From NCBI RefSeq assembly GCF_000503775.1, contig NZ_KI629782.1, positions 744,001 to 808,000 of the forward strand: 64,000 bases of DNA, given 5' to 3'. A program made the translations under genes and the position numbers. Each line of letters starts with the position of its first letter. The first letter of the stretch is position 1. Shown one piece after another: positions 46,674 through 56,056 of this stretch. Origin of the DNA: Brevibacillus panacihumi W25 (GTDB lineage: Bacteria; Bacillota; Bacilli; Brevibacillales; Brevibacillaceae). Under the pieces are notes generated by a model, which saw only the letters and a list, made by a program, of their open reading frames with translations, was not told the origin of the DNA and did not search any database.

Positions 46674-47390
46674 CTAAATCTGCTGACAAACCTCCGTCAA
46701 TACTGCGCCAATCCGTTTATCGGAAATCACAAGATCAGCCCAAGCATCAAGCGGTGTCGGTTCCTGATTGACGATCACCAGTCTGGCACCGCCCTCCTTC
46801 GCACGTTGGGGGAACCAGTTAGCGGGACTTACCGTCAAGGATGAGCCCAAAACGACAAACAAATCCGCCTGATCGCTCCATTCCTGAGCCTGTTCCAGCG
46901 CCATAGCAGGCAATGCCTCGCCAAACAAGACGACAGAAGGTCGAAGGAACCCTGTGCAGGAGCAAATGGTTCCATCCTGCTGCAGGTAGCGGGCACTGGG
47001 ATAGACCTGTTCACAGCGCGTACAGTGAACCGTCTCCAGCGTGCCATGGAGCTGTGCGACCTTTTTGCTGCCCGCGCGGTGATGAAAACCGTCCACATTC
47101 TGCGTGATGATCCCCTTCACCTTCCCTGCCTGCTCCAGAGCAGCCAGGCATTCATGTCCTGCATGCGGCTCGCAGGCCAATAACCCCTCGATCCGTTTTC
47201 GATAAAAGTCTATAAACGCTTCCCTATGATTGCGCATGGCTTGTGTGCTTGCTAGCTGCATCGGATCTTTTCCTTGCCATAAGCCGCTTTGCGAACGAAA
47301 ATCAGGCAAGCCGCTTTCAGTAGACATGCCCGCGCCAGTAAAAACAACGGCAGACTTGGCTTCATACAGCCATTCCTTCAATGGGTCCAT
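46674..47390 (-). CDS. NAD-dependent protein deacylase, sirtuin
   Basis: A 238-residue Sir2 protein. VFTGAGMSTESGLPDFRS binds NAD, TQNVDGFHHRAG and LHGTLE hold the catalytic residues. The zinc site has CTRC and a close CSC pair (TICSCTG). It should remove acetyl groups from lysines. AAAAGGAGTGA ribosome site. Function like SrtN of B. subtilis. Confidence 0.94.
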   Translation of the reverse strand: MDPLKEWLYEAKSAVVFTGAGMSTESGLPDFRSQSGLWQGKDPMQLASTQAMRNHREAFIDFYRKRIEGLLACEPHAGHECLAALEQAGKVKGIITQNVDGFHHRAGSKKVAQLHGTLETVHCTRCEQVYPSARYLQQDGTICSCTGFLRPSVVLFGEALPAMALEQAQEWSDQADLFVVLGSSLTVSPANWFPQRAKEGGARLVIVNQEPTPLDAWADLVISDKRIGAVLTEVCQQI

Positions 47391-47473
47391 CTCGTGTCAC
47401 TCCTTTTCGCTCACACCGTATACATATTCTAATGGAAGGAAATCTCTTTTGCATAGGAAAGGGGGCTTGTGTC

Positions 47474-48280
47474 ATGACGATGTATTTCGTCTCGGATTTG
47501 CACGGTCAGTATCAAACCTTCGTCAAAGCGCTCGAAGACGCCTCCTTTTCCCTGGATCGCGGCGATCAACTCTATGTGATTGGCGACATGGTAGACAGAG
47601 GACCGAAATCAAAAGAGGTATTCCTACATCTGCTAGAGTTGCGGCAAGCCTATCCCAACCAAATCATGCTGCTGAAAGGAAACCATGAACAGATGCTGGA
47701 AGACTGGCTGCTGCGAAAAGGGAATCCTGAGCTTTATCTTCGTTTCAACGGCGGCGATGCCACCATCCGCTCATTTTTGGATCGCCACCCGCTGCGTCGC
47801 GCATTTCTCGGGCGCATGCCATCACCCGAAGAACAGGAACAGGCCAGACAGCTGATCCTTGAGCAATATCCGCAGCTTCTGCCTGCCCTGACAACACTTC
47901 CCCTCTACATGGAGCTTCCCGCCAATCCCGGAATGAATACTCCTGCTGTATTACTGGTCCATGCTGGAATCCGTCCTGACCTCCCGCTGACACAACAACG
48001 TCCTGAGGATCTGCTCTGGATACGCCAGCCCTTCTACGATCACTATAATGGAAATCTCCCGATCGTTTTTGGGCATACGCCCGTCGACCGCCTTCCAGGC
48101 TACGCCGGATCCGGTCCCTGGAGGAGGGGGGCGCTCATTGGCATTGATGGAGGAGCAGGCTATCAGCGAGGTGTCCTGCTTTTGCAATGGCCCTCTCTGC
48201 AATCTCAGTTCACGCCTGTGCAAAATCTGCAAAGCGTCATCACGTTTGCCTATCCGGAAGTGAAAACGAAAAAAGCCTGA
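47474..48280 (+). CDS. Metallophosphoesterase, PPP-type
   Basis: A 268-residue calcineurin-like phosphoesterase. Metal-binding motifs YFVSDLHGQY, VIGDMVDRGPKS, LLKGNHEQM and VFGHTPVDRL are all intact. It is similar to bacterial serine/threonine phosphatases and PrpE-type Ap4A hydrolases. ATG 47474 is chosen because it begins the conserved MTMYFVSDLHG. Confidence 0.9.
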   Translation: MTMYFVSDLHGQYQTFVKALEDASFSLDRGDQLYVIGDMVDRGPKSKEVFLHLLELRQAYPNQIMLLKGNHEQMLEDWLLRKGNPELYLRFNGGDATIRSFLDRHPLRRAFLGRMPSPEEQEQARQLILEQYPQLLPALTTLPLYMELPANPGMNTPAVLLVHAGIRPDLPLTQQRPEDLLWIRQPFYDHYNGNLPIVFGHTPVDRLPGYAGSGPWRRGALIGIDGGAGYQRGVLLLQWPSLQSQFTPVQNLQSVITFAYPEVKTKKA

Positions 48281-48414
48281 CAGCTGATGAGGCGACTCGG
48301 ACGCTTACGGCTTTTCCTTCTGTGTCGGACAAGCCGGTTCATTTCACAAATTGTTACTTTATACAATCTACTTTCGATTCGTAATTATGATAGAATAAGG
48401 GCTGAGGTGTTGAT

Positions 48415-48843
48415 ATGAAGCGTGAACAATTTTTGGAACGATGCATGTTCCTCTCCTGGGTCATCTCCTTGATTGCGACCTCGGGTAGTCTCTTTTTTTC
48501 AGAAGTTCTCAAATACATACCTTGCGAGTTATGCTGGTACCAGCGAATTTTCATGTACCCTCTCGTGATTCTGCTGGGTGTTGCTTCCGCTAAAAAAGAC
48601 TACCGGATGTCCCAATACGGGCTGATCCTCTCCGTCATAGGCGGCCTGATCTCCCTGTATCACTACCTGATACAGAAGGTTCCATTCCTGCATGAAATGG
48701 GGGACGCATGCGGAATCGTTCCTTGCAATACCGATTACATTAACTGGTTTGGTTTTATCACGATTCCGTTTTTGGCTCTGATTGCATTTATTTTGATCAG
48801 CATCCTGCAAGTGTTGATAATGAGACATCGAAAGGAGAACTAG
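48415..48843 (+). CDS. bdbC: Disulfide oxidoreductase BdbC/DsbB
   Basis: A 142-residue membrane protein with four helices and the two cysteine pairs of the DsbB family: CELCWYQR and CGIVPC. It reoxidises an extracytoplasmic thiol oxidase using quinone. The thioredoxin-like gene starts three bases after, so they act as a pair. Confidence 0.93.
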   Translation: MKREQFLERCMFLSWVISLIATSGSLFFSEVLKYIPCELCWYQRIFMYPLVILLGVASAKKDYRMSQYGLILSVIGGLISLYHYLIQKVPFLHEMGDACGIVPCNTDYINWFGFITIPFLALIAFILISILQVLIMRHRKEN

Positions 48844-48846
48844 GCC

Positions 48847-49320
48847 TTGAAAAAAGTTATTATTCTCGCTATCGTCGTGGCGGCGCTATTGATCGGTGCC
48901 ATCGTGTACTCAGACATCTCCAATCGTGAGAAGGCAGCAGGAAATCCATACGGCAAGGAAACCCTTCATCCGGCCACACTGGCCCAACTTGACGATCCGC
49001 TGTACGGCAATCTCATCTTGCCTGATGAACTGAAAGACAAGATGGATAAGAAAGAAGAGCTTTACGTCTATTACTTCAGCCCGACATGCGAGCATTGCAT
49101 GGCTACAACGCCAGTGCTCGTACCGATTGCCGATGAAATGAAGATTGACATGAAAAAACATAATCTTCTCGAGTTTCCTTCCAGTTGGGATGAATATCAT
49201 ATTGAGTTCACACCGACTCTGGTCCATTACAAAGACGGCAAAGAAGTGTCCCGCCAGGTTGGCGAACAAGATGCTGACACTTGGAAGAAATGGTTTGAAG
49301 AACAACAACAAGGCTCCTAA
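48847..49320 (+). CDS. Membrane-anchored thioredoxin-like protein
   Basis: A 157-residue protein with an N-terminal membrane anchor (VIILAIVVAALLIGAIVY) and an extracytoplasmic thioredoxin fold with the active site SPTCEHCMAT and cis-proline FTPTL. TTG start at 48847, coupled to bdbC. It is the likely partner of BdbC, in the place of BdbD. Confidence 0.88.
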   Translation: MKKVIILAIVVAALLIGAIVYSDISNREKAAGNPYGKETLHPATLAQLDDPLYGNLILPDELKDKMDKKEELYVYYFSPTCEHCMATTPVLVPIADEMKIDMKKHNLLEFPSSWDEYHIEFTPTLVHYKDGKEVSRQVGEQDADTWKKWFEEQQQGS

Positions 49321-49500
49321 ACCTACCGCCGGCCTCCCATTTTGATAGATGGGAGGCTGCTATTGTGAATACGGCGTGACAGATGTGTGAACAATCCCTC
49401 TTTTCTCCACGAAATAGCCCAAAATAGTCATTAGGCTTCTTCCCTTTTCATGCCTATAATAGAGGATGGGGAACATCATCGGAAAACGGAGGTAGTACCT

Positions 49501-50373
49501 ATGAATCTCACCTATTTGACCGAAACATTTGGCTTTCGCGGGACGTGGAACCCTGAACTGATCGTACTGACCGTATTGATCGGTGTGGCATACTTTTCCT
49601 TTATTGGTCCCTTGCGTCATACCTTTCCGGACAATGAGCCAGCGAAGCCGAGACATAAGATCCTGTTTACAATAGGGCTCCTGCTCTTTTACTTCAGCCT
49701 GGGCAGTCCGTTAAATGTGAGCGGCCATTTCTTGTTCAGCGCCCATATGCTGCAGCAGTCCTTGCTGTATCTGGTCATGCCCTTGTTCATCCTGGCTGGA
49801 ACACCTGCTTACCTGATCCGTTACCTGGCAAGTTTTCGCGTAATCAGAGGAATTTTGCGCGTTTTTACGCACCCCCTGCCAGGCGTGATCTTGTTTAATG
49901 CTCTGTTTTCTTTCTATCATATGCCCTTCATTCTCGACCTGTCGATGAACAATCTGGCGATTCACAACTCCATTCACTTGATCTTGTTGATCGCAGCTTT
50001 CTTCATGTGGATGCCGGTGATGGCTCCTGTTCCGGAAATTCATCGTCTGTCCCATTTGCAAAAGCTGGCGTATATTTTTGCCAACGGGGTATTGATCACT
50101 CCGGCATGTGCCCTGATCATGTTTGCTGGCGCTCCATTGTACGACACCTACTTGAATGGTCCAACGATGCTTTGTGCGCCGTTCTTCTCGGCACCGATCG
50201 ACAAGTCGATGTTCGCCTTTACCATGGACCCCTTGGAGGATCAGCGTCTCGGCGGAATCATCATGAAGCTGATGCAAGAGATGACCTATGGTGTGATGCT
50301 TGCTTATATCTTTACGACATGGTACCGCAAAGAACGTGACCAACCAGATGATCAACTGCTCCCCCATTCTTAA
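49501..50373 (+). CDS. ctaG: Cytochrome c oxidase assembly factor CtaG
   Basis: A 290-residue membrane protein with about seven helices of the Caa3_CtaG family (SAHMLQQSLLYLVMPLFILAGTPAYL, FYHMPFILD). It is needed for the CuA-containing caa3 oxidase. ATG 49501 with a GGAGG site. First of the ctaG-sco-ytkA group. Confidence 0.93.
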   Translation: MNLTYLTETFGFRGTWNPELIVLTVLIGVAYFSFIGPLRHTFPDNEPAKPRHKILFTIGLLLFYFSLGSPLNVSGHFLFSAHMLQQSLLYLVMPLFILAGTPAYLIRYLASFRVIRGILRVFTHPLPGVILFNALFSFYHMPFILDLSMNNLAIHNSIHLILLIAAFFMWMPVMAPVPEIHRLSHLQKLAYIFANGVLITPACALIMFAGAPLYDTYLNGPTMLCAPFFSAPIDKSMFAFTMDPLEDQRLGGIIMKLMQEMTYGVMLAYIFTTWYRKERDQPDDQLLPHS

Positions 50374-50400
50374 TGCCCGGGGAGGGAGAGGAGTCCTAGC

Positions 50401-51012
50401 ATGACCGCTGCTTCAACTACTGCGTTACGGATTCGAAGATTGCTCATTTTCTTGCCGATCCTAGTCTTCCTTATCCTGCTGTCGTCCTGGTTTTTCGGAC
50501 AGCCCAAGAACGTACAGGCCGCTCTTCCTGATATTTCGCTGGAGGCTTTGGACGGGAGCGCTTTTCCGCTGACGAACGAGAAAAAGAACCTTCGTCTTGT
50601 TGAATTGATCTACACGCGTTGTCCAGACGTTTGCCCGACTACAACGGTTCGGATGGTACAATTGCAAAAGCGGCTGATGGAAGAAAATCTGATGGGGAAT
50701 GGAATCGAATTTTTGACTGTTACGATCGATCCAGTCAATGATACCCCTGAAGTATTGCAAAAGTACGCCCAAAATATCGGAATCGATCCGCAAGGCTGGG
50801 TTATTCTGCGCGGCGACGAAGAAACGATCAAAACCGTGACACGCTCGCTTGGATTCTTCGCCAATCAGACGGAAGACGGATTTATCTCCCATACCACCAG
50901 CACCTATTTGGTCGACGAGAACAACGTTGTCTTGCGCAAGTTTGGTATGGGAGAAGACTTCGATCCGGACGAAATCTACGAAGAACTAATCAACTTGAAA
51001 CAGAAAGGGTAA
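50401..51012 (+). CDS. SCO1/SenC copper chaperone
   Basis: A 203-residue membrane-anchored protein (helix 13-33) with a thioredoxin fold. The copper motif CPDVCP and the later histidine (GFISHTTSTYLVD) are present. It delivers copper to the CuA centre of cytochrome oxidase. 27 bases after ctaG. Confidence 0.93.
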   Translation: MTAASTTALRIRRLLIFLPILVFLILLSSWFFGQPKNVQAALPDISLEALDGSAFPLTNEKKNLRLVELIYTRCPDVCPTTTVRMVQLQKRLMEENLMGNGIEFLTVTIDPVNDTPEVLQKYAQNIGIDPQGWVILRGDEETIKTVTRSLGFFANQTEDGFISHTTSTYLVDENNVVLRKFGMGEDFDPDEIYEELINLKQKG

Positions 51013-51022
51013 TGATCGGAAC

Positions 51023-51829
51023 ATGACAATCATACGCTTCATGCGCGTGCTTCCCTGCCTCCTTTTGCTCGTCTCGGTGGCTGCATGCGGCAATGACAAT
51101 CAAGAGGCATTTGTGCCCGGTTCGCCAGTAGAAGCCGCCTTTACCATGGAACCAAGCGAGCCTGCTGTGGGTGATACCGTCACGTTTGCTGTTACGGTGA
51201 CACAGGATGGCAAACCAGTGGACGATGCGAGCGAAGTAAAATTTGAGTGGTGGAGGGAAGGTCAGGAGCCGCATGAAATGTTGCCCGCCACCTTCCAAAA
51301 AGATGGCCTCTACATTGCCAAACAGACCATTTCCCAGCCGGGATCGTACTTTGTCTACTACCATGTCACAGCAAGGGATTTTCACACGATGAAAAAGATT
51401 CCCTTTACAGTAAAAGGAGAAACGGGCGAAGTCGATCAACCAACTCCTGCTGAACAGCAGAGCCAAGACAAAAAGACTACGTCCTCCACTGAACACGGAG
51501 GTTCGCATGACCATGGCACAGAAGCATCAGAGGGTGGACAGGTCGAGATGCATTTTATGCCGGCAACAGAAATTCGCGCATCGGAAGAGACTTGGCTTGG
51601 CGTCCACATCATGAACGGGGATGATGTCCTGCCAAACGCGACTGTACGCTTCGAATACTGGAAGGACGGAGAAGAAAAACACGCGTTTCAGGATGCTGCC
51701 GAAACCCATCCTGGTCAATATGGAGCGAAGCTTACATTCCCCGCATCTGGGGCTTATACTGTCAAGGTTCATGTCGAAGCAGGCAGCATTCACGATCACA
51801 AAGATTTTTCAGTAGCCGTGCAAGAATAG
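51023..51829 (+). CDS. YtkA/FixH-like lipoprotein, two domains
   Basis: A 268-residue lipoprotein (lipobox SVAACG). Two YtkA-like immunoglobulin-type domains (about 38-132 and 175-265) are joined by a linker rich in glutamine, serine and histidine (EHGGSHDHGTE) that could bind copper. Follows sco by 10 bases. It probably helps oxidase assembly or copper handling outside the cell. Confidence 0.85.
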   Translation: MTIIRFMRVLPCLLLLVSVAACGNDNQEAFVPGSPVEAAFTMEPSEPAVGDTVTFAVTVTQDGKPVDDASEVKFEWWREGQEPHEMLPATFQKDGLYIAKQTISQPGSYFVYYHVTARDFHTMKKIPFTVKGETGEVDQPTPAEQQSQDKKTTSSTEHGGSHDHGTEASEGGQVEMHFMPATEIRASEETWLGVHIMNGDDVLPNATVRFEYWKDGEEKHAFQDAAETHPGQYGAKLTFPASGAYTVKVHVEAGSIHDHKDFSVAVQE

Positions 51830-51837
51830 GAAATCCA

Positions 51838-51888
51838 AAAAACAGGCGCAGCTCCGTCGTACGATTGCGGAGCATGCGCCTGTTTTTG
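51838..51888 (+). terminator. Terminator after the ytkA-like gene
   Basis: AAACAGGCGCA...CTCCG paired with CGGAG...TGCGCCTGTTTTTG, a long strong hairpin; works on both strands. Confidence 0.9.
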
Positions 51889-51923
51889 CAGGTTTGTTGG
51901 TATGATGAAGCGATTTGGCTGAA

Positions 51924-52283
51924 TCAGCAAGTAAAATACGCAACGCGATTGACGTTCAACTCGTAATAGTCCCAGCGATTATTACGCCAGCGATAGCCGT
52001 AAACTGTGTTGCGACCTATCCTGAAGGGATAAAACCAAAACGTGCGACCGTTGTGGAGCCAGATGAACGTATAGCGATACAAGCATCCTTGAAAGCTCCA
52101 TGGCCCGATTCTTCGCGGGCCTCCTCCACCTCGATAGCCAGGCGAGCTTGGTGCCCTCCCCGGGGGTGGTCCTGGTGGCGGAGGAAAACCTCCAGGCGAT
52201 CCAGGGGGATACCCTCCTGAACCAGGGGGATAACCGGGATAACCTGGCGATCCAGGAGACCCAGGTGGAAACATATATGACAT
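51924..52283 (-). CDS. Proline/glycine-rich surface protein
   Basis: A 119-residue protein. The first half is collagen-like (PPGSPGSPGYPGYPPGSGGY) and the second half a compact domain with conserved aromatic residues and paired cysteines (GCLYRYTFIWLHNGRTFWFYP to AYFTC). The C-terminal domain resembles small Bacillales proteins often mislabelled as transporters. It has no membrane helix. Spore-coat or surface location is inferred. Confidence 0.65.
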   Translation of the reverse strand: MSYMFPPGSPGSPGYPGYPPGSGGYPPGSPGGFPPPPGPPPGRAPSSPGYRGGGGPRRIGPWSFQGCLYRYTFIWLHNGRTFWFYPFRIGRNTVYGYRWRNNRWDYYELNVNRVAYFTC

Positions 52284-52424
52284 GACCCTTCACCTCCTAC
52301 AAGTCTCCCTATAGGAGATGCAGCAAACGCGGAACTGGCATGTGCGTTTGCCGGCGGTCATTCACCCATTTTTCCGCATTTGTCCGAGATGCATCCGCCC
52401 GAATCTGGCTCTCACTGTTCCCGA

Positions 52425-53408
52425 TTAATAGGGACGCCCCCCGCTGATAAAACGATACTCCCAATGGGTCCCTTTAAAATCGGTGATCCGTACTCCCCCG
52501 GATTCCTTGGAATACGTATGCAGCAGCTTGTTGTCACCGAGGTAGATCGCGACGTGATTGATGCTTTGCTTGGATACGTCAATCCCTTTGTAATCTGACT
52601 CCTTCCAGCCCTTGTACTTCATGACAAATACGAGGTCTCCCTTTTTCAGCTTGTTGATGTCCGTTGTCATCGTTCCGTGGGCTTTTACATAGTTGGCTTG
52701 GGATTTCGCTCCTCCCCGCCCCATATCGATGCCTGCCCCATCCAGATAGGCCCACATCGTGAATTCAGAGCAATCCATAGTCTTTTTATTGGAACGAGTG
52801 GATCCGTATTCGTATGGAGTTCCCAGGTACTTCATCCCTGCTGATACGACCTTGTTGCCCAAGTCCTTCCCCAGATTTTGATCGGGTTCTGTAGTGTTTG
52901 GCGGTGTGACCGAACCTGCTTCATCCGGTAGAATGCGGCGCACACTAAGCAACTTTTTGGAATAATCGCTCAAATTTTTAACTACCACTTTCTTTTCTCC
53001 CTGAGATGCGTACATGTATTGACCGTCTCCGATGTAGACACCCATGAAAGACGCAGATCCTTTCCCTGTAGAGGAGAAAAAGAGCAAATCACCAGCTTGT
53101 ACTTCTTGCACAGATACTTTCTTGCCCGCCTTGTTCAGCTTGGCAATGGTATCCTCTATATTCATGCCGATCTTCTTGTATATGTAAGTTGCAAAACCTG
53201 CTGAGCCAAAAGCTTGTGGACCAACTGCCCCGTATTGATACGATTTTCCTTTCAGCGACTGGGCGATGGCTGCTACTTGCGCCCCTTGGGCTTCGGTTTG
53301 GGTCTGCGCCGCATGCGAAACAGCCTGTCCACCTTCTGCAAACATCAGAAAAGATGTGCTAAGCAAGACAGCAACAGTGGATTTTTGTAACCAATCTCGT
53401 TTCGTCAA
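52425..53408 (-). CDS. Secreted NlpC/P60 protein, one degenerate domain
   Basis: A 327-residue exported protein. TTG 53408 is chosen for its GGAGGG site; the signal peptide (STVAVLLSTSFLMFAEGGQAVSHA) follows. The second NlpC/P60 domain is complete (TMDCSEFTMWAY, NHVAIYLGD). The first has lost the catalytic cysteine (GSAGFATYIY where DCSGF is expected) and the histidine (SFMGVYIGDG). The first may bind wall peptides and the second cut them. Confidence 0.87.
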   Translation of the reverse strand: MTKRDWLQKSTVAVLLSTSFLMFAEGGQAVSHAAQTQTEAQGAQVAAIAQSLKGKSYQYGAVGPQAFGSAGFATYIYKKIGMNIEDTIAKLNKAGKKVSVQEVQAGDLLFFSSTGKGSASFMGVYIGDGQYMYASQGEKKVVVKNLSDYSKKLLSVRRILPDEAGSVTPPNTTEPDQNLGKDLGNKVVSAGMKYLGTPYEYGSTRSNKKTMDCSEFTMWAYLDGAGIDMGRGGAKSQANYVKAHGTMTTDINKLKKGDLVFVMKYKGWKESDYKGIDVSKQSINHVAIYLGDNKLLHTYSKESGGVRITDFKGTHWEYRFISGGRPY

Positions 53409-53564
53409 TGTGCTTCCCTCCAAGTTGTGAATTTCCCAACGAATTGGGTACGGAACCAGTCTACTGGAAAAAGCAAAACAGGTTAAGGCTGTAAATTTTC
53501 CCAATAGCTGAAATGATTACATAGTCAGGTGTCTATAGCCCTAGAGAACAAAATGCCTCATACA

Positions 53565-53608
53565 AGGAAAACTCTTGCCCTTTCATCAGACAAGAGTTTT
53601 CCTTTTTT
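53565..53608. terminator. Bidirectional terminator
   Basis: AAGGAAAACTCTTG paired with CAAGAGTTTTCCTTTTTT. Confidence 0.85.
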
Positions 53609-53610
53609 GA

Positions 53611-54813
53611 TTACAGCGCTTGTTTCGCGATGCTTTTCGTCGCCTCGCGATATAAAAACAAGACCGTTTCTCCCATTCGCAGTTTTCGGGAGCCCTTCAC
53701 GAGAAAATACGTATTCGGCTTCAAGCGTTTCATCAGCATTCGATGAAGCTGTCTTTTACTGATGCAATGGACGACGCGTTCTGGAGGGAAGCCTGCCTGA
53801 ATCGCTCCCCGCGCGATATATCTGGCGCTTTTTCCCAGGGTGTAGACGTAGTCGACCTGCTTTTGGCTCAAATAACGCCCGACATCTTCATGCCCCTTCT
53901 GTTCGTAATTGCCCATCTCCAGCATGCTGGCAAGGACTGCGACTTTCGTTCCTCTCGCCACCTGACACAGTGCGTCGATGGCAGCTTTGGCAGCATTGGG
54001 ATTGGAGCTGTACGAGTCGTCGAGGATATGCACATTGCGTACAGTCCGATAATGAGTCAGGCGCTTTTTTTGCGGACGAAAACATCGCAAGCCTTCCTGG
54101 ATCACTGCTGGCTTCAAACCAAGTGAATCCGCGACCGCGATGGCAAACAGGGCATTGTAGATATTGTGCTCGCCTAGTACGGGTATGAAAAATGAGTGCT
54201 CTTCGCCTTTTAGTTCACAGGAAAAAGATATGCCTTCCTCCGTCTGGCAGAAGTTGGTCGCACGGTAATCCGCTTCCTGCTGCAGTCCGACCGTAATAAA
54301 CGCACCGGAAAATTTACCTGTATACGGCTGCTTGCAAAGCATGCGCGAGTACGCACAATCCATGTTCAGAAAGACCTTCCCATTTGGCTGCATATGACGA
54401 ATGAGTTCCGATTTGGCCAATGCGATTCCTTGTTTGGTCCCTCCGACATTGCCGATATGGGCTGTCCCGATATTCGTGATCACGCCATAGGAAGGCTTGA
54501 TGATTTGACAATGCCTCATGATATGGCCTCTACGCAGCATGCCAAACTCCAGAACCGCCGCTTGATGCTCCTTCCTGATCCGTCGTGCATGCGCTCTCGT
54601 ATTGCCTAGAAAATTCTTGTTGAACATCGATTTGTACACTCGTCGGGTACGCCCGAGAATCGCTGCAATCATTTCCTTCGTCGTCGTTTTCCCTGCACTG
54701 CCAGTTACTGCGATGACAGGAATGCGCAGGATGAGCGGCTTGGTGGGCAGCTTGGCTATCTCTTTTCTCCCTATTTTTTTCAAACGCAGCCTCTCCTTTA
54801 TTCGAGTCCACAC
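53611..54813 (-). CDS. Mur-ligase family protein, MurF-like
   Basis: A 400-residue ATP-dependent ligase. The P-loop ATVTGSAGKTTTKEM (VIAVTGSAGKTTTKEM) and central domain (GVITNIGTAHIGN) are clear, and the C-terminal domain holds LDDSYSSNPNAAKAAI and LASMLEMGNYEQKGHE. The N-terminal MurF substrate domain is missing, so the substrate may not be UDP-MurNAc-tripeptide. Start is uncertain; GTG 54813 is a guess. A CapA-like gene is divergent. Confidence 0.85.
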   Translation of the reverse strand: MWTRIKERLRLKKIGRKEIAKLPTKPLILRIPVIAVTGSAGKTTTKEMIAAILGRTRRVYKSMFNKNFLGNTRAHARRIRKEHQAAVLEFGMLRRGHIMRHCQIIKPSYGVITNIGTAHIGNVGGTKQGIALAKSELIRHMQPNGKVFLNMDCAYSRMLCKQPYTGKFSGAFITVGLQQEADYRATNFCQTEEGISFSCELKGEEHSFFIPVLGEHNIYNALFAIAVADSLGLKPAVIQEGLRCFRPQKKRLTHYRTVRNVHILDDSYSSNPNAAKAAIDALCQVARGTKVAVLASMLEMGNYEQKGHEDVGRYLSQKQVDYVYTLGKSARYIARGAIQAGFPPERVVHCISKRQLHRMLMKRLKPNTYFLVKGSRKLRMGETVLFLYREATKSIAKQAL

Positions 54814-54941
54814 CAAAATTCTTTTCTCATAGTATGAAGGGCGTAGACAGCCTGTATAGACCGTCATCTAGTCGTTGTCTCCACTTCTGTTCCATTCCGG
54901 TGGACGACTGGATGCATAGAGTAGCAAGAGAGGTGAGGCAG

Positions 54942-55973
54942 TTGAAAAAAAAGGTGACAATTGCCGCGGTCGGTGACATCCTGATGTGGAAAAGTCAGAT
55001 TGCGGCAGCCCAAATCCCTGGCACCCGCCAATTTTCCTTCGCCGAACAGTTCGCCCCTGTCGCCGGGCTGTTGCAGCGTGCTGATTTTACGATCGGCAAT
55101 CTGGAAACGACATTTTCTGGGCCCAAGCAGCCCTATCAGATCGGCTCGTTTCGCGCTGGGTATCCCCGATTCAACTGTCCGGATGAGCTTGCCCGTGATT
55201 TGAAGCATGCTGGCTTTCAGCTTTTAACGACGGCCAATAATCATTGTCTGGATGGCGGGCCCTTAGGACTTGGACGGACCTTGGATGTGTTGGATCGGTA
55301 CCAGCTTGATCATACCGGCACCTACCGCAACAAGCTGGAGGCACAGCTCCCCTATATCAAGCTGGTAAAAGGGATTCGCATCGGAGTTCTGGCGTATACC
55401 TATGGAACGAACAAACAGAAGATACCAGCAAATGCACCCTGGATGGTCAATCTCCTTCATCCGGCACGAATGGAAGCAGACATCGTCAAACTTCGACCGC
55501 TCGTCGATATCCTGATCGTCTCCCTTCATTTTGGGATTGAATTCCGTTACACCCCGACACTGCGGCAACGGATACTCGTGCAGGCCCTTCTGGACCGCGG
55601 AGCCGACATCGTTCTCGGTGCTCATCCCCATGTTCTGCAGCCTGTCGTCACCCCTATGATCCGCCAGAAAAACAACCAGCATCGGAAAACGGTCGTTGCC
55701 TATTCACTGGGCAATTTTTCCTCCGAGCCGATGCTGAAAATCCAACAGTCGCAATGCGGGGCGATTCTTTTTTTGACTATCGAAAAAGAAGAGAATAGAC
55801 AGGCTGAGCTCACCCAGATCTCTGTAGTCCCTACCTATACACTGCGTTTCACGCGAAAAGGCCGAATCGCTTACCGCATCGTTCCGTTGCGAACTTTGCT
55901 GCATAAGCCCTCCCCCTATTTTCTGCGGGCATGGGGACGCGTGAGAGAAATTATCGGCAAACGATTCCTATAA
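54942..55973 (+). CDS. CapA-family protein
   Basis: A 343-residue metallophosphatase-like protein of the CapA/PgsA family (AAVGDILMWKS, NLETTFSGPKQPY, TTANNHCLDGG, LGAHPHVLQP). TTG 54942 has a GAGGTGAGG site; ATG 54912 is an alternative. No membrane anchor or signal peptide is seen, unlike PgsA. CapA proteins take part in polyglutamate capsule making; the divergent Mur ligase suggests a joint role. Confidence 0.87.
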   Translation: MKKKVTIAAVGDILMWKSQIAAAQIPGTRQFSFAEQFAPVAGLLQRADFTIGNLETTFSGPKQPYQIGSFRAGYPRFNCPDELARDLKHAGFQLLTTANNHCLDGGPLGLGRTLDVLDRYQLDHTGTYRNKLEAQLPYIKLVKGIRIGVLAYTYGTNKQKIPANAPWMVNLLHPARMEADIVKLRPLVDILIVSLHFGIEFRYTPTLRQRILVQALLDRGADIVLGAHPHVLQPVVTPMIRQKNNQHRKTVVAYSLGNFSSEPMLKIQQSQCGAILFLTIEKEENRQAELTQISVVPTYTLRFTRKGRIAYRIVPLRTLLHKPSPYFLRAWGRVREIIGKRFL

Positions 55974-55974
55974 A

Positions 55975-56009
55975 AAAGACGCGGATCAATGGCATCCGCG
56001 TCTGCTTTG
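55975..56009 (+). terminator. Terminator after the capA-like gene
   Basis: AAGACGCGGAT paired with ATCCGCGTCTGCTTT. Confidence 0.75.
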
Positions 56010-56056
56010 TACATGAATGAAGCTGCTCTGATTGTATTGTACTTGGTCAATCAGTA

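Noticed and set aside
48280-48320. CTGATGAG followed by a GC-rich stem, like a hammerhead ribozyme core
   Set aside because: The matching GAAA segment and closing stems are absent; the piece is better explained as part of a weak hairpin after the phosphoesterase gene.
52100-52285. Short tandem repeats resembling a repeat array
   Set aside because: They encode the Pro-Gly collagen-like repeats of the minus-strand surface protein; no spacer pattern as in CRISPR.
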